Assembly: GCA_964647905.1 (NCBI GenBank)
Contig: CAZYJR010000013.1
Location: forward strand, 1-64,000
Direction of reading: 5' to 3'
DNA from: CAZYJR01 sp964647905
Lineage (GTDB): Bacteria > Desulfobacterota > DSM-4660 > Desulfatiglandales > HGW-15
DNA length: 64,000 nucleotides
The notes beneath the pieces were generated by a model that ran no database searches, had not been told where the DNA came from, and was given only the letters and a program-made list of their open reading frames with translations. Below, piece after piece: positions 15,602 through 23,179 of this stretch. The translations under genes and the position numbers were made by a program. Position 1 is the first letter of the stretch. Each line of letters opens with the position of its first letter.

Positions 15602-16585
15602 TCAAGCCTCCTCGAGGATCTCCGAGTTCAGGCAGTTGGGCGGGACCTTCCCCTGAAAGAAGGCCTTGAGGTTCTCGCGGTCAACGAGCCCCATCCTGGT
15701 GCGGGTCTCGATGGTCCCGCTTCCCACATGGGGAAGCAGGATTACGTTGGCCATGCCTGTGAGGGCCGGATGGATCTCGGGCTCGTTCTCGAACACGTCA
15801 AGGCCCGCGCCTGCAATTGACCCGGCTTGCAGCGCCCGGACAAGGGAGGCCTCGTTGATCACCTCGCCCCGCGCCGTATTGATTATGAAAGCGGAGGGTT
15901 TCATCAGGGCCAGCTCGTCGGGACCGATGAAATGGCGGGTTTCGGGCGTGGAGGGCAGATGCAGGGACACGAAGTCGGATTCCCGCAGGAGGTCCTCTTT
16001 GGCCGCGAACCCGGCACCGAGCTCCTGTTCAATAGCGGGATCCGTCTTGCTGCGTTTGTAATACAAGACGCGCATATCAAAACCGGCGGCCCGTCTTGCT
16101 ACCGCACGGCCGATGCGGCCGAAACCGATCAGGCCCAAGGTCTTTCCATGGACGTCTGCGCCCAGGTACAGCAACGGGCTCCAACCTTGGAATCCGCCTT
16201 TCCGCGCAAAGGCGTCCCCCTCGACTATACGGCGGGCCACGCCAAGTATGAGCGCCATGGCAAGGTCCGCGGTGGTCTCGGTAAGAACGCCCGGAGTGTT
16301 GCTGACGGCGATTCCTCTGGCCGTAGCCGCGTCCAAATCGATATTGTCGTAGCCCACCGCGTAGTTCGCGATCATCTTCAGCCGGGGTCCGGCGGCGTCC
16401 ATGACCTCGGCATCGATCCTATCGGTCAAGAGGGACAACAGCGCATCCTTTTCCTTGACCCCGGATATCAGCTCCCCGCGGGTGAGGACCCTGTCTTCTG
16501 GGTTGCAGGTAACATCAAAATCCTCCTCCAGGGCCTCCATGGCCGCAGGCGGCAGCCGCCGCGTCACAAACACCGATGGTCTCAT
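15602..16585 (-). CDS. D-isomer specific 2-hydroxyacid dehydrogenase (glyoxylate/hydroxypyruvate reductase-like)
   Basis: 327 residues from the ATG at 16585 (AAAGGG upstream); a GTG at 16612 is the longer option. The NAD-binding domain shows 'HGKTLGLIGFGRIGRAVARR', and the catalytic Arg, Glu and His lie in 'INTARGEVINEASLV', 'DVFENEPEIHP' and 'ILLPHVGSGT'. Family reaction: reversible NAD(P)H reduction of 2-oxo acids such as glyoxylate or hydroxypyruvate. It stands upstream of the B12 riboswitch on the same strand and ends 55 bases before that promoter. It is not evidently in an operon with its neighbours. Confidence 0.87.
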   Translation of the reverse strand: MRPSVFVTRRLPPAAMEALEEDFDVTCNPEDRVLTRGELISGVKEKDALLSLLTDRIDAEVMDAAGPRLKMIANYAVGYDNIDLDAATARGIAVSNTPGVLTETTADLAMALILGVARRIVEGDAFARKGGFQGWSPLLYLGADVHGKTLGLIGFGRIGRAVARRAAGFDMRVLYYKRSKTDPAIEQELGAGFAAKEDLLRESDFVSLHLPSTPETRHFIGPDELALMKPSAFIINTARGEVINEASLVRALQAGSIAGAGLDVFENEPEIHPALTGMANVILLPHVGSGTIETRTRMGLVDRENLKAFFQGKVPPNCLNSEILEEA

Positions 16586-16612
16586 AGGCCCTTTCCCTTT
16601 TTTGAAACGCAC

Positions 16613-17065
16613 CTATGCCTTTTCCAATCGGTCCAGGTTCTCCAGATCCGCCATATCCTGTACACGACCGGTTGCTCGTTTGTTTTTCTCCAGATTCTCA
16701 AGGTCAATAAAATCTATTTCCAGATCCTGTATCTTCACCCTTAGCTTGCTTTCGTAACAATCTTCAAAATTCAGGCCTTTCAACGTAGTCAATAAATCTA
16801 TCCGATTCGGGGGATAGCCCAACTGAATTACCTGATCTTTTTCAGTAAAATCTTCACCTTCGAGATCGAGAGATCCAAAGCCGAAGTCCTCTAATGCCTG
16901 CAATATCCTTCTAGCGTTGTCTAATGACGAATCAATCCATATACCAAGATCTTTTGTGTAGCGTGGATGCCCGTGGACCGCCACAGCATACCCTCCTACT
17001 ACCAAGTAGCGTACATCATTTGCGTTTAAAGACTCTATAAACTCTCTGAAATCCTTGCTCAGCAT
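16613..17065 (-). CDS. Nucleotidyltransferase-fold protein, putative antitoxin-type module
   Basis: 150 residues. The N-terminus 'NDVRYLVVGGYAVAVHGHPR' followed by 'YTKDLGIWIDSS' matches the minimal nucleotidyltransferase fold (GG...TxDxDI). The second metal-binding aspartate of the DxD pair is replaced by Gly (D-L-G). The later conserved segment 'PNRIDLLTTLKG' retains its Asp. Family members occur in two-gene modules with a small upstream partner, as here, where the partner overlaps by 50 bases. Catalysis is doubtful given the missing Asp. The GC content is visibly lower than in neighbouring genes, which suggests acquisition. Confidence 0.65.
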   Translation of the reverse strand: MLSKDFREFIESLNANDVRYLVVGGYAVAVHGHPRYTKDLGIWIDSSLDNARRILQALEDFGFGSLDLEGEDFTEKDQVIQLGYPPNRIDLLTTLKGLNFEDCYESKLRVKIQDLEIDFIDLENLEKNKRATGRVQDMADLENLDRLEKA

Positions 17066-17204
17066 CGTATCTCCACGAGTTGTACTCTGCTCTTATTTGC
17101 TCCAACGCCTGCAGTCGCTCTTCGTGGGATTTCTTCTTCCAAAAGACCGAATCAGGGGGTTGCTGGCCAATCTTGTATTTCTTGACCGTTTTGCAGATTG
17201 CCAT
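17016..17204 (-). CDS. Small partner protein of the nucleotidyltransferase module
   Basis: 62 residues from the ATG at 17204 (GAGAAGAGAA upstream); a TTG at 17222 is an alternative. The central helix 'SHEERLQALEQIRAEYNSW' and basic tail 'GFQRVYRVFKRK' are typical of small proteins encoded just upstream of nucleotidyltransferase-fold proteins. The 50-base overlap with the next gene and a palindrome over the likely promoter suggest an autoregulated pair, possibly toxin-antitoxin. Biochemical role unknown. Confidence 0.6.
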   Translation of the reverse strand: MAICKTVKKYKIGQQPPDSVFWKKKSHEERLQALEQIRAEYNSWRYDAEQGFQRVYRVFKRK

Positions 17205-17259
17205 GGACGATTCTCTTCTCAAGAAAAGGGGAAAGCCGGGTGAGTGCCTTGATTCTAAC

Positions 17260-17273
17260 GGTATTATAATACC
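17260..17273 (-). promoter_or_regulatory. Palindromic operator overlapping a -10 box
   Basis: GGTATTATAATACC is a perfect 14-bp palindrome centred on TATAAT, about 56 bases upstream of the small partner gene. A repressor binding here would block the promoter, the usual arrangement for autoregulated toxin-antitoxin modules. Confidence 0.5.
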
Positions 17274-17387
17274 CTATACTCACTCACTGAAAAGATCAAC
17301 CTCAAGAGGATTTCTTCGGAGACCGGGTTTACCGGGCGGCCGCCCACGCCGGTGCTGAGGGATGGACCCCTGGATAGGAGCAATTCC

Positions 17388-17416
17388 TTGACAGGCCTTG
17401 AAGGTGGTCATATAAT
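17388..17416 (+). promoter_or_regulatory. Perfect-consensus sigma-70 promoter
   Basis: TTGACA (17388-17393), 17 bases, then TATAAT (17411-17416): all 12 consensus positions. It points toward the catalase remnant, whose open frame begins 75 bases downstream. Confidence 0.8.
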
Positions 17417-17490
17417 CAGTAATAGTTAGCGATAAGGGATGGTCGAGCGGCTTTTCCCGGAGCCGTGAACCCGAAGCAAACGATATCTAA

Positions 17491-18213
17491 CCCAAGGAGA
17501 TCGGCGAGGATTTCGCCTGGGACATCTTTGATATAAGCAAGGTGTGGCCGCACGGGGAGGTACCGCCGATCAAGGTGGGGAAGCTGGTGCTCGACCGCAA
17601 CCCGGCCAACTACTTCGCGGAAGTGGAGCAGGCGGCCTTCTGCCCAGGGAATGTGGTGCCCGGGATCGCCGTCTCTCCGGACAAGATGCTCCAGGCAAGG
17701 GTCTTTTCCTACCACGACACCCATCTCCACAGGCTGGGACCCAACTACCACCTGATTCCGGTCAATGCGCCCAAGAACGCCCCCGAGACCAGCTATCAGC
17801 GTGACGGGTTCATGCGGGTCGACGCCAACGGAGGGGGCGGGCCGAACTACTGGCCGAACAGCTTCGGCGGGCCCGCACCGGACCCAACGGCTGCCGAGCC
17901 CTCCTTGGAAATCTCAGGGCAGGCGGCGCGCTTTCCCTTCAACCATCTCAATGACGACTTTGTCCAGCCGGGCAACCTCTACCGCAACGTGATGACGGAT
18001 GAGGCCAGGGAGCACCTCGTGGGCAACATCGTAAGCCTCCTGAGCAACGCCAAGAAGCGCATCCAAATGCGCCAGACCGCGTTGTTTTACAAGGCTGACA
18101 AGGACTACGGCACCCGGGTGGCCAAAGGCTTGGGGCTGGAGATAAAGGAGATCGAGCGATTGGCGGGCATGTCCAATGAGGAAAGCGCGGAGGCCACCAA
18201 GGACACGGTGTAG
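17491..18213 (+). pseudogene. Catalase, N-terminally truncated remnant
   Basis: The frame is open from 17491, after a TAA, and encodes about 240 residues. It starts mid-protein at 'WDIFDISKVWPHGEVPPIKV' and continues through 'NRNP'-like 'LDRNPANYFAEVEQAAFCPG' and 'VVPGIAVSPDKMLQ' to the proximal haem-tyrosine motif 'RVFSYHDTH' and the C-terminal helices. Typical small-subunit catalases have about 480-500 residues; the first half, with the distal His, Ser and Asn pocket, is missing. No good ribosome-binding site precedes the internal GTG at 17542. A perfect promoter remains upstream, so a deletion probably removed the 5' half. It is unlikely to make active catalase. Confidence 0.85.
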
Positions 18214-18231
18214 CCCCCCGGGATCTTCCTC

Positions 18232-18271
18232 GAGCGCCGGGGGTCGATGCTCACGCTTGGCCCCGGCGCTC
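18232..18271. terminator. Stem-loop between convergent genes
   Basis: GAGCGCCGGGG pairs perfectly with CCCCGGCGCTC around an 18-base loop, between the catalase remnant (+) and the cupin gene (-). There is no strong T-run on either side, so it may be a weak or Rho-assisted bidirectional terminator. Confidence 0.5.
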
Positions 18272-18283
18272 TACGCCCCGGAC

Positions 18284-18628
18284 TCAGGCCTCCCCCCGCC
18301 TCGGCACGATGCAGACGAAACAGAAGGGCTCCTTCCCGTCGTTCGAAAATCTGTGGGTCTCGTTCGGGCCGACAAACACATAGTCCCCTTCTTTCAACGG
18401 GTGCTCAAGGCCGCTTTCGTCTGTAAGGACGCCGTCACCCGACTCAACCTTCACTACGTGCGGAAAGTCGTGGGAGTGATACGGGCTCTTTCCACCGGGC
18501 TCCACAGTGAAGTAACGCAGTGCGATCTCATCCGATCCGTCTACCGGCCCGATAATGACCTGCTTGGTGACCCCTTCAAAACCGGTCGAGTCGGCGAACG
18601 GGACCTCTTCCAGCCTCTTGATTACCAT
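18284..18628 (-). CDS. Small cupin-domain protein
   Basis: 114 residues forming one cupin barrel. The metal-binding motif is recognisable in 'PYHSHDFPHVVKVESGDGVL' and the second box in 'EGDYVFVGPNETHRF'. Single-domain cupins of this size bind a metal and can be isomerases, dioxygenases or sensors; the substrate cannot be deduced. AGGAGGG precedes the ATG. It lies 67 bases downstream of the TraB/GumN-like gene on the same strand. Confidence 0.8.
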   Translation of the reverse strand: MVIKRLEEVPFADSTGFEGVTKQVIIGPVDGSDEIALRYFTVEPGGKSPYHSHDFPHVVKVESGDGVLTDESGLEHPLKEGDYVFVGPNETHRFSNDGKEPFCFVCIVPRRGEA

Positions 18629-18695
18629 CGGTTTTGCCCTCCTGTTGTCAATTCCGCGTTTTCCCTCTCCCGCCCTTGCAGGCTCAAGATGAGGA

Positions 18696-19529
18696 TCAGT
18701 GCGCCGGCGGGCCCTTGACCTCGCATCCGTCGGCTTCCAGCAGCCTGAGCAGACCGGGGATGTGCGGGGCCCCCACGAAGATGACCGCTCCGCCCTGCTC
18801 CAGCTCGGGCTTCATGCGCAGGTGGAACAGGTGATCCCGCTTGCCGATCACCTCGGGGCGGCGGGTCGGGAAGCTGAGGGAAAGCAGCCGGATCCCGTCA
18901 AAGTCGGCATCGGCGTAAGCCTTTGCATATTCCTCCGCCATTTTCTTCCACTGCCCGTGCCTCTCCAGGAATCCGTGGATCCGCTCCAGGGAGAGGGATT
19001 CCAGGACTTGGATCTGCTCCTCGATGGATTCCAGATAGACGATGAGTTTGCCCATCTCGAGCGCCGTGCTATACGCCTCGTAATCCACGGAATGCTTCCA
19101 ACCAAGGCCCTCGAGGTAAGAAGACCACAGGGTGAAAAAGGCCAGCCAGGGCTTCATTCCCTCAACCAGGTCATAGGCGGGGTTTTCTCCTTTTCTGCCC
19201 AGGGCCTGAAACAAGGCCGAGGCCTTGCTCGACCGGCGGCCGGGGAACAGGGCCGTGTTGACCCCGCGGATCGTCTCATCCGAGAGGCCGTCAAACAGGT
19301 GCTCACCCTTCTCGGCCGCCCCGGCCTCGCGGACCCGGGCCATGGCCTCGGGCTCCAGGGGCCCCTCCAACAAGACCACACGCGAGTCCTCGAGAAGGCC
19401 CTCCAGGGAGGAGCGAAAACTCCATGGGATGAAGTGGGCCGTCCCCACCAACCGTGAGACCTTTTCCCCTGCGGCCACTTCCCAGACCGTTCTCAGCTCC
19501 CTTGCTCTGGGTCTCCTGAGCCTAATCAC
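18696..19529 (-). CDS. TraB/GumN family protein
   Basis: 277 residues from the GTG at 19529, which has GGAGAAAGG at good spacing; TTG at 19547 is the alternative. The fold markers of the TraB/GumN (Tiki-like) superfamily are present: 'LVGTAHFIPWSFRSSL', 'VVLLEGPLEPEAMARVREAG', 'SVDYEAYSTALEMGKLIVYL' with 'ESIEEQIQVLESLS', and C-terminal 'GGAVIFVGAPHIPGLLRLLE'. Relatives include Tiki metalloproteases, but the bacterial members' function is mostly unknown. No signal peptide is evident. It starts 42 bases after the GNAT-fold gene and is probably in the operon headed by the SDR-radical SAM fusion. Confidence 0.75.
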   Translation of the reverse strand: MIRLRRPRARELRTVWEVAAGEKVSRLVGTAHFIPWSFRSSLEGLLEDSRVVLLEGPLEPEAMARVREAGAAEKGEHLFDGLSDETIRGVNTALFPGRRSSKASALFQALGRKGENPAYDLVEGMKPWLAFFTLWSSYLEGLGWKHSVDYEAYSTALEMGKLIVYLESIEEQIQVLESLSLERIHGFLERHGQWKKMAEEYAKAYADADFDGIRLLSLSFPTRRPEVIGKRDHLFHLRMKPELEQGGAVIFVGAPHIPGLLRLLEADGCEVKGPPAH

Positions 19530-19571
19530 CCTATGACCTTTCTCCAAGGGCCTGCGGCCCGTCCGGGCGGA

Positions 19572-20420
19572 TCAAGGCAGAATCGCCCCCCTGATCGCAT
19601 CCAACAGGGAGGGCCTCCTCAGGACAAACTCCGCCTCTTCATAATCCGGGCCCGGCACCCCGCCCCACTTCTCCTTGAACCGCCTGAGCCCCGGGCTGAG
19701 GCCCAGGCCCAGATGCACGAAGCGCTTCCCGCGCTCCCTGCTCACCTCGATGAGCTCGTTGCAAAGGAGGTCCGATGCCCCGGGCACATAGGGCCTCCTG
19801 GAGTGGCACCCGATTACATAGGTAGAGAAGGGGCCCGGCTCCAGATCCACCACCCAGAAGGCCAGGAGAGTCCCGCGAGCATCCCTGGCATTGAGCACGA
19901 GGGAGTCTCCCGAGCCGGCAACGAACCGGGGCATCTTCCACAGGAGGTCCTGAGCCCGGTGAGGCAGGCTTGCCCGGCAGATGAACTCCAGAGTGAGCCG
20001 GCGATGCTCCTCGCCCATGATCCGGGCCCTCTCCACTCGAGCCTCCTTCGCCGCCCTCCTTGCCGCCCGCCGCGCAGCCCCCCCGGGTTCGAAGCCCTCC
20101 AGACTGACCGTGTAATAGGCATCCTGGCGCCGCTCCCTGCAGGCCCCGGGAACCGCATCGGGTATCCTCGGCCCCATCACCGAAGCGAAGCCAGGGTTGA
20201 ACCGCTCCAGGATGCGGCCCAGGGACTCGGCCGAGAATTCCCGCCCGGGCCCTTCATAGGAGAGCGGGTAACCCACCACCACGATCCAGTCGTTCCTTAC
20301 AAAGCACAGGAAGTCTTCCGCCAGGACCGGCTCTCCCCCTGAGACGCTCTGCATCAGGGAAAGACCGTGCTCCGGTACGGTCGCCCGCTCCACGATGCTC
20401 TTCCGCTCTTGAGCGTCCAT
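19572..20420 (-). CDS. GNAT-fold (FemAB-like) acyltransferase, paralog 1
   Basis: 282 residues from the ATG at 20420. This start aligns with that of the paralog at 24565-25395; a longer frame to 20501 would overlap the fusion gene. The C-terminal half carries 'YVPGASDLLCNELIEVSRER', 'FVHLGLGLSPGLRRFKEKWG', as in FemAB/peptidyltransferase-like GNAT proteins that accept aminoacyl or acyl groups. The N-terminal half pairs with 'VSGGEPVLAEDFLCFVRNDW'. It lies 47 bases after the SDR-radical SAM fusion. Substrate unknown; an envelope or small-molecule acyl transfer is an inference. Confidence 0.6.
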   Translation of the reverse strand: MDAQERKSIVERATVPEHGLSLMQSVSGGEPVLAEDFLCFVRNDWIVVVGYPLSYEGPGREFSAESLGRILERFNPGFASVMGPRIPDAVPGACRERRQDAYYTVSLEGFEPGGAARRAARRAAKEARVERARIMGEEHRRLTLEFICRASLPHRAQDLLWKMPRFVAGSGDSLVLNARDARGTLLAFWVVDLEPGPFSTYVIGCHSRRPYVPGASDLLCNELIEVSRERGKRFVHLGLGLSPGLRRFKEKWGGVPGPDYEEAEFVLRRPSLLDAIRGAILP

Positions 20421-20467
20421 AAGGAAAAGCGCCTCTTCCCCGGGAGCCGACCGGCGCACCCTGGATC

Positions 20468-22354
20468 TCAGATGTTGTAGAGATAGTGGCACACCCGGCA
20501 CCCCTCCGGAGCGGGAGGCATGGCCTCGGCGGCCTTCTCCAGTGAGCGCTGGGGACCGGAGGAGTGCATGAAGCTCTCCATGAGAGACTCCTCATGGACC
20601 TTCACCCGCCTCTCAAAGCTCTCCCGGTAGAAGAGGCAGGTCTCGCTCTCCCATACCCCGGCCAGATCCTCCTCCGGCACCCGCCCGTAGTGGACCGTGG
20701 GCATGACCACCTCCTCGCCCAGGAACGTGGTCGGGCCCCCGATACAGAGGTTGATGCAGGGCCCCACGGCGCCGTCGTGCCGAATGAAAAGTGAGTTCCG
20801 GGGATCCTGATCGCAGACCGGCTGCTCCTCCGGCGTGAAGGAGAAGTCCGTGGTCTTGACGTTGAGCTTCCTGGCCAGCCGCTTGGCCCTGGAAAGGGCC
20901 CTTGCCACTTGCTTGACCTCCCGGGTCTCGCTGGTCGAAAACAAACCGAAACCTTTTCCCCGCTCCCCCCGGATCACGTCGCACTGCTTGAAGTTCAACT
21001 GGTCCACGCCCAGCGTGCGGGCAAGCCGGACCATGTCTTCCAGTTGGTGGGCGTTCATGTGCATGATCACGAAGTTTATCATGATCTTGGGGAGCCCCCC
21101 CCTCCTGAGCTCCACCAGTGCGGAGACATTCTCGCAGACCTTATCGAAGTCCGCCCCTCTCCGGACTTCTTCGTAGACCTCCTTGTCGGCCCCGTCCATT
21201 GAGATGCAGATCCAGTCCATCCCGGCCTGGATGAGGTCACGGGCCTTGTCCCGGTCCAGCAGCAGGCCGCCCGTGAGTATCCCGGTCTCACACTCAGCGG
21301 CATTCGCCTCCTTGACCCACTCCACCAACCTCGGCTGGAGCAAGGGCTCCCCGCCGCCGGTAAAATCCACCGATCGGACCTCGGAGAGGTAAGGCTTAAC
21401 GGCATCCCAGGTCTCCTGGGCCATGAGGCCCTTGTTAGGGGCATTCTTTCGGATCTCGGCCCAGGGGCACATGACGCATCCGAGGTTGCACGCGATGGAT
21501 GATTCCACCTGGAAGAGCTTCCACCGGCGCTCCTTGAGCGACTTCTTCCTGACCACCCGGTCCCTCAGTCCCGCCAGCCTCCGATCCACCAGCGACGGAA
21601 AGATCAAAGCGGCGGTGGACAGCCACCTGCCTTCCCGCTCCAGCCAGACCTCGCCGGGCGGTCCTTTGGCCGCCTTCATGACCTGCTCGGCTATGTCGAA
21701 CTTGGGCAGTCCGCAGCTTTCCGACGGGCAGAGCCCGGGCCTGGATTCCTCCCTTAGGGCGTTCTCTTCAAACGACGTATCAATGGTCCCCGGGTAGACG
21801 TTGACCACATCGATCCCGGCCGGCCCCAGCTCCAGGCGCATGGTGTTGCTCATGACCGCCAGCGCGGACTTGCTCCCTCCGTACACCCCAACCGTGGGGA
21901 TGGGGACCCGGCCCGCGCAGGAGACGATGTTCACGACCCTGCCCGCCCCTCTCTCCTTCATGTGCGGGACCAGAGCCTTGATCAAGAAGAGAGGCGAGAA
22001 TGTGTTGAGCTCGAAGAGGTGGCGGATGTTTTGCTCGGTGGCCTCCTCCATGAGGGCGAAGTAGCCGATCCCCGCGATATTGAAGATCGCGTCCAGGTGC
22101 CCCATTGCCTTCAAGGCCTCGCCGGCCAAGCGCTCCGCCTCGCCCTTTGCCGAGAGGTCGGCCGTGACCGGCACGGCCCGCGTGGCCTCCGGGAGCATGG
22201 AAATCAGCTCCTCCAGGGCCTTCACAGAACGTGACGTCACAACCAGGTGTGCGCCGCTCTCGGCCAGCTCGCGGACGAGAGCAGATCCCAGGCCGCCTGT
22301 TGCGCCTGTGACAAGGACATGCTTCCCGCTGTAATCGTAAGTAGGCTCGCTCAT
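20468..22354 (-). CDS. Fusion of short-chain dehydrogenase and radical SAM/SPASM-like enzyme
   Basis: 628 residues from the ATG at 22354. Residues 1-235 form a classical SDR: 'VLVTGATGGLGSALVREL' (NAD(P) binding), 'NIAGIGYF', catalytic Ser in 'VNIVSCAG' and Tyr/Lys in 'VYGGSKSAL'. From about residue 280 a radical SAM domain begins with 'CNLGCVMC' (CxxxCxxC) and 'VDFTGGGEPLLQPRL'. The tail holds cysteines suited to an auxiliary iron-sulfur cluster ('PVCDQDP', 'GPCINLCIGG', 'GCRVCHYL'). The frame is continuous with no sign of an error. An in-frame start at 22501 exists, but those residues do not resemble SDR sequence. It heads an operon with a GNAT-fold and a TraB-like gene. Substrate unknown. 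Confidence 0.85.
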   Translation of the reverse strand: MSEPTYDYSGKHVLVTGATGGLGSALVRELAESGAHLVVTSRSVKALEELISMLPEATRAVPVTADLSAKGEAERLAGEALKAMGHLDAIFNIAGIGYFALMEEATEQNIRHLFELNTFSPLFLIKALVPHMKERGAGRVVNIVSCAGRVPIPTVGVYGGSKSALAVMSNTMRLELGPAGIDVVNVYPGTIDTSFEENALREESRPGLCPSESCGLPKFDIAEQVMKAAKGPPGEVWLEREGRWLSTAALIFPSLVDRRLAGLRDRVVRKKSLKERRWKLFQVESSIACNLGCVMCPWAEIRKNAPNKGLMAQETWDAVKPYLSEVRSVDFTGGGEPLLQPRLVEWVKEANAAECETGILTGGLLLDRDKARDLIQAGMDWICISMDGADKEVYEEVRRGADFDKVCENVSALVELRRGGLPKIMINFVIMHMNAHQLEDMVRLARTLGVDQLNFKQCDVIRGERGKGFGLFSTSETREVKQVARALSRAKRLARKLNVKTTDFSFTPEEQPVCDQDPRNSLFIRHDGAVGPCINLCIGGPTTFLGEEVVMPTVHYGRVPEEDLAGVWESETCLFYRESFERRVKVHEESLMESFMHSSGPQRSLEKAAEAMPPAPEGCRVCHYLYNI

Positions 22355-22363
22355 AATTAATAG

Positions 22364-22371
22364 ATTATAAG
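22364..22371 (-). promoter_or_regulatory. Possible -10 box giving a near-leaderless transcript
   Basis: TATAAT lies only 9-10 bases upstream of the fusion gene's ATG on the minus strand, and no ribosome-binding site is visible. If used, transcription would start within a few bases of the ATG. The -35 match (TTGCCC, 18 bases away) is weak. Confidence 0.35.
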
Positions 22372-22521
22372 CCGAAAGCAGCCTTGAGGGCAACCCCGGC
22401 CGTTCCTCTGCAAGGTCTTGACAAGGCCTTCGGCGTGGAATAGGTTCCGTGCGGAGTACAGGCGGCGACGGCCGCACTGGAAACCGACTTCTCATTGCCA
22501 TGAATCACTCATGCCGCGCTT

Positions 22522-23166
22522 ATGGGTAAACCCAAGACCATCTGGAAGCACGAAAGCCGTGTGGCCGAGCGGATGGCCAGATCCCTCCTGGAGTCCCACG
22601 CCGGGAATCTGCCCTGGTGGAAGCTCATTCGACCCTCGATGCTGGCGGCCTACCTGGGTTTCCGCCGCGATCTACGCATGACCAGGAAGAATCTGCTCTT
22701 CACCAAGAAGCTGGCCCTGGAGGCGGCCAAGGAGGTGATCGAGGAGGGGAAAGACCGGGCCCTGGCCTTGGGATCCATCGAGCAGCGCACCAGAGACCTC
22801 CTGGACGGCGAAAGGCGCGGGCTCTATACGGAAAAGGTCCGCCGCAAGCAGCACGTTGAAATCGAGATCCTCCTGGAGCACTACCTCATGCTGCTGAGAG
22901 CGGACGGTCGCCGCCTGAAGGACCTTGTCCGCGCCCGCTACCCGGATAGAAAGTCCTACCTCAGGTATCTCGACCACCTGCTTGAGGCCGAGCAGGAAGT
23001 GATACAGGCCTCCATCTCCACGGTGCGCAAGGGGAGCAAGCAGGAAAGGGCCCGCTGGTTCCGGCGGGTGAGCGAGCTCTCAAAGGACCTGCGCCGGGAG
23101 GAGGCCGAACGATTCTACCCGGAAGATCCGGACAGGGGAAAAGCCCCCGCGAAAACGCTTTCCTGA
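22522..23166 (+). CDS. Protein of unknown function, paralog A of a three-copy local family
   Basis: 214 mostly helical, strongly charged residues. It shares a core with the genes at 25389 and 26009: 'NLLFTKKLALEAA', then 'LYTEKVRRKQHVEIEILLEH', then 'YLMLLRADGRRLKDLVRARY' and 'YLRYLDHLLEAEQEVIQAS'. Upstream of the core lies a short hydrophobic stretch ('WWKLIRPSMLAAYLGF') that may touch the membrane. No catalytic motif is recognisable. The ATG at 22522 lacks an obvious ribosome-binding site. It is divergent from the SDR-radical SAM fusion and 13 bases ahead of a Ca2+/Na+ antiporter-like gene, probably in one operon. Confidence 0.65.
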   Translation: MGKPKTIWKHESRVAERMARSLLESHAGNLPWWKLIRPSMLAAYLGFRRDLRMTRKNLLFTKKLALEAAKEVIEEGKDRALALGSIEQRTRDLLDGERRGLYTEKVRRKQHVEIEILLEHYLMLLRADGRRLKDLVRARYPDRKSYLRYLDHLLEAEQEVIQASISTVRKGSKQERARWFRRVSELSKDLRREEAERFYPEDPDRGKAPAKTLS

Positions 23167-23179
23167 AAGGAGGGAGGGT

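Noticed and set aside
17416..17751. 111-codon minus-strand frame opposite the catalase remnant
   Set aside because: It is antisense to clear catalase sequence.
20501..22501. N-terminally extended SDR-radical SAM protein starting at 22501
   Set aside because: The extra 49 residues are Arg/Pro-rich and unlike any SDR N-terminus; the fold starts right after the ATG at 22354.
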